This document shows, piece by piece, positions 1 through 5,078 of a stretch of 6,376 bases of DNA. Source of the stretch: Bacillota bacterium (lineage in GTDB: Bacteria; Bacillota; Limnochordia; JAAZLZ01); contig JAAZLZ010000049.1 in NCBI GenBank assembly GCA_012799075.1, positions 1 through 6,376 of the forward strand, in the 5' to 3' direction. Made by a program: the position numbers and the translations under genes. The notes under the pieces were generated by a model. It did not search any database, was not told where the DNA came from, and saw nothing but the letters and a program-made list of their open reading frames with translations. Numbering within the stretch: position 1 is the first letter of the stretch; each line of letters begins with the position of its first letter.

Positions 1-648
1 GCGGCGAAGGCCGCCGAGGAGGCCATGCAGGAGCGTTTAGAGAGGCTGCAAAGGACCTTGGAAGGAACTGTCTGGGCCCTGGCCACCATGGCCGAGAAAA
101 GAGATCCCTATACCGCCGGACATCAACAACGGGTGGCCCAACTAGCCTCGGCCATCGCTGGCAAGATGGGCCTATCCGCCAAGCGCCGGGAGGCAATCCG
201 CATTGCCGCCTTGCTCCACGACATCGGCAAGGTTTACGTTCCCGCGGAGATCCTAAACAAACCCGGGCAGCTAACGCCGGTCGAAATGGATCTGATTAAG
301 ACCCACCCCCAAGTGGGCAAGGACATCGTTAGAGCCATCCCCTTCGATGCCCCGGTGGCCCAAATCATCCTCCAGCACCAGGAACGACTGGATGGGTCGG
401 GCTACCCCAACGGCCTCGAAAGGGATGCTATTCTCCTTGAGGCTAAAATCTTGGCCGTCGCCGATGTTGTGGAAGCCATTGCCTCCCACCGGCCATACCG
501 ACCAGCCTTAGGGATCACAACGGCCCTAGAGGAGATCGCCCAAAACCGGGGGATCTACTACGATGAAGAAGTAGTCGACGCATGTCTCGAGTTGTTTACC
601 CGCGACAACTTTAGGTGGCCGGCTGACGAAGCTATCCCCCGTCCCTAG
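1..648 (+). CDS. HD-GYP domain protein (c-di-GMP phosphodiesterase type), 5' partial
   Basis: The frame is open from base 1 and charged, helix-like residues precede the first ATG (base 25). The gene therefore probably starts outside the window and carries an N-terminal sensor or receiver domain that cannot be seen. Counting from that ATG, the HD-GYP domain fills about residues 13-195: AGH at 31-33, the metal-binding HD pair in LLHDIGK at 63-69, THP at 93-95, and the GYP signature HQERLDGSGYP at 118-128, followed by ADVVEAI and RPYR. Family knowledge: such domains hydrolyse cyclic di-GMP to pGpG or GMP using a two- or three-metal centre, and so control motility and biofilm choice. The usual HHE is HQE here, so the second histidine of the GYP signature is replaced by Gln119; the other core residues are present. 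The protein should act in the cytoplasm or at the membrane. It converges on the chemoreceptor gene. The family call is firm; activity is inferred. Confidence 0.93.
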   Translation, partial: AAKAAEEAMQERLERLQRTLEGTVWALATMAEKRDPYTAGHQQRVAQLASAIAGKMGLSAKRREAIRIAALLHDIGKVYVPAEILNKPGQLTPVEMDLIKTHPQVGKDIVRAIPFDAPVAQIILQHQERLDGSGYPNGLERDAILLEAKILAVADVVEAIASHRPYRPALGITTALEEIAQNRGIYYDEEVVDACLELFTRDNFRWPADEAIPRP

Positions 649-659
649 ACGGGGGATAG
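632..659. terminator. Perfect 12-bp hairpin between convergent genes (likely bidirectional terminator)
   Basis: The arms CTATCCCCCGTC (632-643) and GACGGGGGATAG (648-659) are exact reverse complements around a CCTA loop. The left arm lies within the last codons of the HD-GYP gene, its TAG stop spans the loop and right arm, and the chemoreceptor's stop codon begins three bases further on. The position between two converging genes suggests that it serves both. Neither side has a clear T-run, so it may terminate weakly, need a factor, or mainly protect 3' ends. Confidence 0.6.
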
Positions 660-661
660 AC

Positions 662-2467
662 TTAAACCTGGAACTGTTGCAGCAAGTTTTCCAGCTCGTG
701 GGTCACCCCGCTAAGCTGTTCAATCCTGGCCGATATCTCCTCAAGGCTCGCCGATTGCTCCTCCGTCGCGGCGGCGATTTCCTGGCTGGTGGCCCCCAAG
801 GATCGGGCCGAAACAGCCACCCCCTGGGAGCGATCCAACACTCCCTGAATGGCGCCGACAATGCCTTGAAAGGCCCGCCCGGCAAGCTCCAGTTTGCCCG
901 CGCCCCCTTGGATGGATGCCGCGCTTGCCTCCGTCCGCTCGACCGCGGTGATGGTATCCCTCTGGATGCCTCGGATGAGGCCGGTGATCTCTTTGGCCGA
1001 CTGGGCCGCCTGCTCGGCCAGCTCCCTGACTTCCTCCGCAACGACGGCAAAGCCCCGGCCTGCATCCCCCGCCCTAGCCGCTTCAATGGCGGCATTTAGG
1101 GCCAACAGGTTGGTCTGCTCCGCGATGGCGCCGATTAAATCAACAATTTGGCCGATCTTTTGGGAATGGCCCTCCAGCTGGAGGATGGCGCTGTTGGACT
1201 CAAAGACCAGCTCGGCGGCATCTTTCATCTGGGCAATGGCCCCTTGGAGAAGCTCATTTCCCTCTTGGGCCGACTGGGAGACCTGGGCCGCAGCCTCAGT
1301 CATAGTCCGGGCGCTCAGGCTTAGATCTTCCACCGTCCCGGCGAACTCATTGGCCCCCGTTGCCACTTCCACCACCGATGCACTGGTGGCCGACGCCGCC
1401 CCTGACAGGGCTCCGCTGGAAGCAGCTACTTCAGCAGCAGTCCGGGATGCTTGCCCAATAACCTTGACCATGCCTTCTTTCATGGCCGTGAAGGCCAAAG
1501 CTAGTCGACCCACTTCATCTTGCCTCCGGACATGTTCCAAGGAAGCCGTCAGATCCCCTTGGCCCATCCTGGTCGTTGCGGCAATCACCCATTCTAGCGG
1601 CGCAAGCAGTCGGCCGATGGCGATGCGAACAACGAGCAGAATCAAGACGGTGCTGAGGATAAAGGCCCAAATAGCTTTGCTGACGGCATTATGAAGGCCT
1701 GATAAGACCCCTTCCCTGCTCAAGACGGCCTGGATGAAGCCCACGGCTTGACCTTGCCAGTCCCGTAAAGGAAGGGCAACGGCCGCCCGCTGATCGATTT
1801 CATCCCAGGCTAGTTCCCCCTTGGCAGCCCGAGCTAGGGTCTCCGGGGAGGGTCTTAGCACCTCCGCACCCGTACCGGAGCTGATCTTCCCATCTAACGA
1901 GTGGATGTAATAATCACCGGGGAAGTAATCTTGGATGCCTCGAAGGAAGCCTTCGCCCAAAGGCATTCCATAAGCAGCGGTGCCAATGTAGGTCCCTTCA
2001 TGGGTCATGGGCGCAACCACCCAAAGGACTAAGTCTTTCCCTAAGCCACCGGCTGCAGAGCCGGTTCGTTGGACCTTGAGGGCAAGGCCTTCGGGTCTTT
2101 CGCCCTGGGAGCCAACCGATAAGAAAGGCTGGCCGGAAGGCAGGTGAAATTGTACCGCTTCGATTCCGAATCTGCGACTGTCTGCCAAAATGGACCCGGC
2201 CAGCTCCCGCAGTTCCTCCCGCTCCCCCTGGGCGAAGGCGGCCTGAACCCTTTGATTGGCCGTCATCATCATCAGACTCGCACTGCCCACTTCCATCAAG
2301 TTCTCAATCTCGTTGGCGGCGAATTTCGCTAGCGTTCGGTAAAGCTCCCCTTCCTGGTCCAGTACCGCGAGCTTCATTTGATAATAGCCGCTGAAAATCG
2401 CCGCCATCATCCCCAGGGACAAAAGCAGTCCCAACAGCAAGGTCAGTTTGCCCTTGATGCTATCCAT
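662..2467 (-). CDS. Methyl-accepting chemotaxis protein with extracellular sensor domain
   Basis: A 601-residue transmembrane chemoreceptor that should pass an external signal to CheA/CheW and so set flagellar rotation. Membrane segment 1 is about residues 9-28. An extracellular sensor of about 235 residues follows; GIEAVQFHLPSGQPFLSV suggests a double-Cache type (dCache_3-like), with unknown ligand. Segment 2 is about 265-287, then a HAMP linker to about 334, then the long helical signalling domain. Its hairpin tip (about 450-486) carries EQTNLLALNAAIEAARAG followed by DAGRGFAVVAEEVRELAEQ, the diagnostic core. There is no C-terminal CheR-tethering pentapeptide. The open frame extends upstream to 2593, but ATG 2467 is preferred: GGGAGGGG lies just upstream (2473-2480), the hydrophobic segment follows directly, and the longer form would overlap the permease gene. 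It lies 91 bases downstream of that gene and may be read through or have its own promoter. Confidence 0.95.
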   Translation of the reverse strand: MDSIKGKLTLLLGLLLSLGMMAAIFSGYYQMKLAVLDQEGELYRTLAKFAANEIENLMEVGSASLMMMTANQRVQAAFAQGEREELRELAGSILADSRRFGIEAVQFHLPSGQPFLSVGSQGERPEGLALKVQRTGSAAGGLGKDLVLWVVAPMTHEGTYIGTAAYGMPLGEGFLRGIQDYFPGDYYIHSLDGKISSGTGAEVLRPSPETLARAAKGELAWDEIDQRAAVALPLRDWQGQAVGFIQAVLSREGVLSGLHNAVSKAIWAFILSTVLILLVVRIAIGRLLAPLEWVIAATTRMGQGDLTASLEHVRRQDEVGRLALAFTAMKEGMVKVIGQASRTAAEVAASSGALSGAASATSASVVEVATGANEFAGTVEDLSLSARTMTEAAAQVSQSAQEGNELLQGAIAQMKDAAELVFESNSAILQLEGHSQKIGQIVDLIGAIAEQTNLLALNAAIEAARAGDAGRGFAVVAEEVRELAEQAAQSAKEITGLIRGIQRDTITAVERTEASAASIQGGAGKLELAGRAFQGIVGAIQGVLDRSQGVAVSARSLGATSQEIAAATEEQSASLEEISARIEQLSGVTHELENLLQQFQV

Positions 2468-2472
2468 GTGTA

Positions 2473-2480
2473 CCCCTCCC
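2473..2480 (-). promoter_or_regulatory. Ribosome binding site fixing the chemoreceptor start
   Basis: On the minus strand GGGAGGGG is followed by TACAC and ATG (2467). This decides for the 601-residue form over the longer open frame, which has no comparable site and would overlap the upstream permease gene. Confidence 0.7.
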
Positions 2481-2558
2481 ATCCATGGGTCTAATGGCTC
2501 CCCCCCCAAATTATCTTTGTCTTCGCTGAGGGGCGGGGCTTTCCCTCTCATGGAGGGC

Positions 2559-3077
2559 TTAGTTGACTTGGGCCGGCTCGTCGGCCACTTCAATGGGGAC
2601 GGCCATCCGCTCCATGATGACGCCGATGGTAACGCCCATGATTAAGGTCAGACCGGTCCGGATCAGGGCAAAGGTCAGCCCCAGAAAGCGCATTTCCACG
2701 ATGATCATGGGCAAGTGGGCCGCCGCCCAAGCGGTGAGAAACACAACTATGTTCAGCACCCGGGTTCCTTTGCGGACCAGGGTGACCGCGACGGGAAAAG
2801 CCACATAAATGGGGCCTGCCGCGGCCGAGCCGAGCACAATCGAGAGCAGAATGCCCCGAAGGCCGCTTGTATGGCCGAGATGGAGCTCAACTGTCTCTTT
2901 GGGCACCCACGCATCCAAAAGTCCCATCAGGACAAAAACAGGCGGCAAAATGAAGGCTACTTCCTTGAAGTACCGTCCAACGGTGCCCAGGGCCCTGAGC
3001 CCTTCGACGGGCATGGTGATGGCGAGAATGCCATAGGCAACGGCCAACAAGAGCAGGGGGCGGAGTTTTTTCTTCAT
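2559..3077 (-). CDS. Half-size permease, second gene of pair (UPF0718/ArsP-like)
   Basis: A 172-residue membrane protein with about five predicted hydrophobic segments (roughly residues 6-23, 38-57, 74-97, 107-126, 135-155). It resembles the C-terminal half of the predicted permease family COG0701/UPF0718, which includes the organoarsenical exporter ArsP. Visible features are ILPPVFVLMGLLDAWVPKE and HLGHTSGLRG, followed by GSAAAGPIYVAFPVA. It probably forms one transporter with the product of the gene just upstream, which has the same HLG-x-x-(A/S)-G block at the same residue position. Substrate is unknown. ATG 3077 was chosen over the longer frame start at 3143 because it sits in an ATGA overlap with the preceding stop, has GGGAGTG eight bases upstream, and begins MKKK before a hydrophobic stretch. 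The longer form would overlap the upstream gene by 70 bases. The tail after the last segment is acidic and short. Family assignment is from recalled sequence resemblance, without a search. Confidence 0.82.
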   Translation of the reverse strand: MKKKLRPLLLLAVAYGILAITMPVEGLRALGTVGRYFKEVAFILPPVFVLMGLLDAWVPKETVELHLGHTSGLRGILLSIVLGSAAAGPIYVAFPVAVTLVRKGTRVLNIVVFLTAWAAAHLPMIIVEMRFLGLTFALIRTGLTLIMGVTIGVIMERMAVPIEVADEPAQVN

Positions 3078-3553
3078 GGCAGCAACACTCCCATCACATA
3101 AGCAATAACCAGGGCCGATAGGAAGCTCAGCCCATTGCGCCATAGGGTAAACCGCTTGCCCAGCTGTTGGCTCTCAACTGGAGCGGTGACAAAGCCCACC
3201 ATGGTCAATGTGGTGATGAAAGCCGCCACCGTCATGACGGACGCGCCAGCTTGATATAGGGAGCCGGCCAGGGGATAGGCAACGAAGCCTGGAATCAAGG
3301 TGATGGCCCCCACCAGGGCGGCGATCAAGGTTCCGATGGGACCTGCTTCCTTGCCTAGATGGGCGGCGATCCACTCTGGGGTCAGAAAGACCATGATAAT
3401 GCCGATGACCCCAACTAGAGTGAGCATGGGGGGCAGCATATTCAATAGGGACTTGCCTCCGATGATTAAGGCCTTGCGGGTTTTTTCTTTGCTTGCCCGG
3501 GAAGAGAAAATGACCCCCACCACAGCCAAGGTGTATAAGATCACGGTGTACAT
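3074..3553 (-). CDS. Half-size permease, first gene of pair (UPF0718/ArsP-like)
   Basis: A 159-residue inner-membrane protein with about five hydrophobic segments (roughly 2-18, 37-58, 72-96, 104-124, 138-157). The basic loop RASKEKTRK after the first segment suggests a cytoplasmic side there. It resembles the N-terminal half of COG0701/UPF0718 permeases: SLLNMLPPMLTLVGVIGI and HLGKEAGPIG, followed by LIPGFVAYPLAGSL. It lacks obvious nucleotide-binding or energy-coupling motifs, so any transport would be secondary. ATG 3553 overlaps the end of padR by 13 bases, with GAGGGGG and GAGG upstream as ribosome sites. The stop overlaps the next permease start as ATGA, so the two are almost surely translationally coupled and made in equal amounts. 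A nucleoside-recognition (Gate/SpmA-like) membrane protein is a less likely alternative. Confidence 0.82.
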   Translation of the reverse strand: MYTVILYTLAVVGVIFSSRASKEKTRKALIIGGKSLLNMLPPMLTLVGVIGIIMVFLTPEWIAAHLGKEAGPIGTLIAALVGAITLIPGFVAYPLAGSLYQAGASVMTVAAFITTLTMVGFVTAPVESQQLGKRFTLWRNGLSFLSALVIAYVMGVLLP

Positions 3554-3924
3554 TCTGCCTCATCCCCCTCGAAGAAGTGATCACACAGCTTTAGGAAACG
3601 TTCCAGTCGACTTTTGTTGGCCTTGATGGTTTCCCTCCAGCGCCCAAGGAGCCTGCATCCCTCCTGGGTAACCCGGTAGGACCGTTTGGGCGGACCCGCC
3701 TCCGATTCTTCCCATTGGGAAACCAGCATCCCCTCCTCCTCTAGACGTCTAAGGGTCCGATACATGCTGGCGGCATCGGCGCTTCCTCCTTCGAATCCAA
3801 ACTGACCCAACCGCTCCAAGAGCTCGTAGCCATGGGCGGGACTTTCAAGCAGGAGCAAAATCAGGCAGGGCTCCATAAACCGCTCCATTCGCCCACAAAC
3901 CACCGGGCCCTCTCGCTTGCCCAA
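3541..3924 (-). CDS. PadR-family winged-helix transcriptional regulator
   Basis: A 127-residue DNA-binding regulator and the first gene of the padR-permease unit. The winged helix covers about residues 14-90: EPCLILLLLESPAHGYELLERL (helices 1-2) has the PadR hallmark HGYEL, SMYRTLRRLEEEGML is the recognition helix region, and SYRVTQEG closes the wing. A short helical tail (about 92-118) would form the usual dimer arm. Family knowledge: PadR proteins are mostly dimeric repressors that bind AT-rich inverted repeats and are released by a ligand. Overlapping inverted repeats lie just upstream of the start. TTG 3924 is chosen because GGGGAGGTGA ends at a good distance (8 bases after GGAGG). GTG 3933 lies inside that site, and ATG 3888 has a weak one but would still retain the domain. 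Five cysteines (10, 20, 90, 114, 125) in a short protein are notable and could sense metal or redox state; that is inference. Confidence 0.88.
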   Translation of the reverse strand: MGKREGPVVCGRMERFMEPCLILLLLESPAHGYELLERLGQFGFEGGSADAASMYRTLRRLEEEGMLVSQWEESEAGPPKRSYRVTQEGCRLLGRWRETIKANKSRLERFLKLCDHFFEGDEAECTP

Positions 3925-3929
3925 CTGGC

Positions 3930-3939
3930 TCACCTCCCC
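3930..3939 (-). promoter_or_regulatory. Ribosome binding site deciding the padR start
   Basis: GGGGAGGTGA on the minus strand is a near-perfect anti-Shine-Dalgarno match. It overlaps the in-frame GTG at 3933 and sits at normal spacing from TTG 3924, which favours the TTG start. Confidence 0.6.
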
Positions 3940-3944
3940 ATGTT

Positions 3945-3968
3945 GTGTATATATACACTGTGTATATA
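3945..3968. promoter_or_regulatory. Overlapping inverted repeats, probable PadR operator
   Basis: Three copies of the half-site GTGTATATA occur: 3945-3953 forward, 3950-3958 reverse, 3960-3968 forward. They form two perfect palindromes that share the middle half-site: GTGTATATATACAC (3945-3958), and TATATACAC-T-GTGTATATA (3950-3968). The block lies just downstream of the predicted padR transcription start and upstream of its ribosome site, where a bound repressor would block transcription. Assignment to this PadR is inferred from adjacency and from the AT-rich palindromes known for the family. Confidence 0.7.
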
Positions 3969-3980
3969 GTCCTTGAACAG

Positions 3981-4009
3981 ATTCTACCTCCAGCCAGTCT
4001 TTCCGTCAA
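3981..4009 (-). promoter_or_regulatory. Sigma-A type promoter of the padR-permease unit
   Basis: On the minus strand TTGACG (4004-4009), a 17-base spacer, and TAGAAT (3981-3986) match the housekeeping consensus in five of six bases each, with ideal spacing. The start of transcription would fall near 3974, immediately before the palindromes at 3945-3968. This fits a repressed, autoregulated operon. Confidence 0.7.
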
Positions 4010-4029
4010 GGCCTTTTGAAAAAAGACTG
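3995..4029. repeat. Interrupted inverted repeat over the padR -35 box
   Basis: CAGTCTTT (3995-4002) pairs exactly with AAAGACTG (4022-4029). Inside the loop TCAA and TTGA (4006-4009 and 4016-4019) pair again around GGCCTT. The repeat covers the TTGACG box of the padR promoter. It could be a second operator, or a hairpin in a divergent transcript. Confidence 0.4.
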
Positions 4030-4181
4030 CCCCCTGGATGGGGGAAGAAACTATTGTGTTAGCTCTATCGCAAATCCTCATACCCGCAAATGCCATTCAT
4101 GAGGGTAGGCAGCAAAGACAAAGGAGGTTTTCCCCGGGGCAAAGAATCCGTGGATCAACATTATTCTTAAGGGTGGTGGCT
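4030..4181 (+). other. Leader region upstream of the molybdopterin-fold gene
   Basis: An in-frame open frame reaches back to 4038, but its 48 extra codons look like neither a domain nor a signal peptide, so the stretch is treated as non-coding. It holds CCCCC/GGGGG arms around 4030-4044, mutually exclusive pairings CCTCAT (4076-4081) with ATGAGG (4099-4104) and TACCC (4081-4085) with GGGTA (4103-4107), a strong AAAGGAGG (4120-4127) with no start codon at normal distance, and CCCCGGGG (4132-4139). No convincing promoter or known riboswitch consensus was recognised. Confidence 0.35.
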
Positions 4182-4691
4182 ATGCATTCGGTGACTATTG
4201 TGGATCTCGTGGCAAAGAATGGCCCCGTCCAAGAGTTCACTCCGGCCGCTCTGCGGGAGCTGGTGGATAGCGGCCTGGTCCCGGGGGTTCATGTCAAGAA
4301 CGTCATTGTCTATGGTGAGCATACCGGCGACCGAGGTGTATGGGACTTCACCGGCGTGCGCCTGGTGGATCTGATCAAGTATGCAACCGGTTATGAGGAG
4401 ACGATGGACAATCCCCTGTATGCTAAGCGGAAAGGATTGTATCTTGCCTGTTACGCGGCCGATGGCTACAACGGCATCCTTTCCTGGTCAGAGCTCCAGT
4501 TTACGCCCACAGGCTTCCAGGCGATGATCGCCTATAAGTGGGAAATGGCCAAGGCTCCCAATGCGGGGGATATACCCAATTGGGCGGGGGATCTAATCCT
4601 CATCGTACCTACAGATACGTTCACCGGGGCTAGGGAAATCCAAGCGCTGAAGACCATTGAGCTGCGGCACATCGGACCTCCAAGCTTATAG
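4182..4691 (+). CDS. Stand-alone sulfite-oxidase-fold (molybdopterin-binding-like) domain protein
   Basis: A 169-residue soluble protein without signal peptide or membrane segment. Its order of motifs resembles the oxidoreductase molybdopterin-binding domain (Oxidored_molyb): VKNVIVYGEHTGDRGVW then DFTGVRLVDLIKYATG (about 38-70), YLACYAADGYNGILSWSEL (87-105), and a C-terminal GDLILIVPTDTFTGAREI then QALKTIEL (136-161). In true sulfite oxidases a cysteine binds molybdenum. Cys90 lies in the strand just before the DGY motif, and whether it corresponds is unclear, so catalysis is doubtful. Such single-domain relatives are usually of unknown function. The ATG at 4182 fits the domain boundary and has AAGGGTGG at 4169-4176; the longer frame from 4038 adds nothing recognisable. 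The gene is transcribed divergently from padR and followed by its own terminator, so it is probably a single-gene unit. It could alternatively be an unrelated mixed alpha/beta protein. Confidence 0.6.
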   Translation: MHSVTIVDLVAKNGPVQEFTPAALRELVDSGLVPGVHVKNVIVYGEHTGDRGVWDFTGVRLVDLIKYATGYEETMDNPLYAKRKGLYLACYAADGYNGILSWSELQFTPTGFQAMIAYKWEMAKAPNAGDIPNWAGDLILIVPTDTFTGAREIQALKTIELRHIGPPSL

Positions 4692-4946
4692 GGCAGAGCC
4701 CCCCTTCGCGGGGGCTTTTCCTTTGATGGAAATCCGGTAGATGGTCTTGCCCGCCGCTTGACGGATGTCCGTGCCGACTGAGACCGCGAAAAGGCTTACA
4801 CCCAGTTCGGGAACCCTTCCTCCTTCCAGGCTGGCCTCGATCACAATGTTCTCTCCCGCAATGCCCGCGGTGACTTCCACCGAAAGCCCTGCTTCCTCCA
4901 ATTGTCGGGCAAGTTCGCTTGCTGCGTAGAGCACCTCTGGCTTCAT
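4686..4946 (-). CDS. Small hypothetical protein, 86 residues
   Basis: Not recognised. The predicted product starts with an amphipathic helix (PEVLYAASELARQLEEAGL, about residues 3-21), then alternating hydrophobic residues that suggest beta strands (VEVTAGI, NIVIEASL, VSLFAVSVG, TIYRISIKG), so it looks like a compact cytoplasmic alpha/beta domain. The last ten residues (APAKGGSAL and the residue before) come from the terminator hairpin shared with the neighbouring plus-strand gene. ATG 4946 is preferred over the frame start at 5093, whose extra residues look non-coding; the ribosome site upstream (GGGGGAA, about ten bases away) is mediocre. The last six bases overlap the 3' end of the molybdopterin-fold gene tail to tail. 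The plus strand offers no better frame here. The ordered protein pattern is the main support; a chance open frame remains possible. Confidence 0.55.
   Translation of the reverse strand: MKPEVLYAASELARQLEEAGLSVEVTAGIAGENIVIEASLEGGRVPELGVSLFAVSVGTDIRQAAGKTIYRISIKGKAPAKGGSAL
4697..4720 (+). terminator. Intrinsic terminator after the molybdopterin-fold gene
   Basis: AGCCCCC (4697-4703) pairs with GGGGGCT (4710-4716) around a CTTCGC loop, followed by TTTTCCTTT. It starts six bases after the TAG stop of the plus-strand gene. It lies inside the 3' end of the opposing small gene. Confidence 0.8.
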
Positions 4947-5009
4947 GATAGTATTGTTCCCCCAAGCATCCTTGTCAGTCCAAAAGTTTTCCTTGAGAAA
5001 ACATCGAGG

Positions 5010-5037
5010 GCAGGAGGTTTTTATCAGGAAAGCGAAG
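5010..5037 (+). promoter_or_regulatory. Possible sigma-H-like promoter upstream of the transketolase genes
   Basis: GCAGGAGGT (5010-5018), a 12-base spacer, and AGCGAAG (5031-5037) resemble the Bacillus sigma-H pattern RnAGGAwWW-N11/12-RnnGAAT with a few mismatches. It lies about 40 bases before the GTG start. No better housekeeping promoter was seen in 4947-5078. AGGAGG here could also be a stray ribosome-site-like string. Confidence 0.35.
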
Positions 5038-5078
5038 TTACCAAGGGTCGTTAGATTCAGAACTAAGCTGGAAAGAGG

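Noticed and set aside
894..1694. A 266-residue plus-strand frame inside the chemoreceptor gene
   Set aside because: It is the antisense shadow of the helical signalling domain, rich in Ala/Ser without domain features.
2468..2593. Extended N-terminus of the chemoreceptor frame (42 additional residues)
   Set aside because: It overlaps the permease gene, lacks a ribosome site, and a strong GGGAGGGG precedes the internal ATG at 2467 just before the first membrane segment.
3078..3143. Longer start for the second half-permease
   Set aside because: ATG 3077 has an ATGA junction, a ribosome site and a membrane-protein N-terminus; the extra residues look unrelated.
4060..4145. Possible c-di-GMP riboswitch (GCAAA repeats near CCATTC)
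   Set aside because: The conserved GACGCAAAGCC core and the tetraloop receptor strand are missing; the resemblance is only to short fragments.
4038..4181. Coding extension of the molybdopterin-fold gene back to 4038
   Set aside because: The 48 residues show no signal peptide or domain and span repeat-like, GC-arm sequence; no ribosome site precedes 4038.
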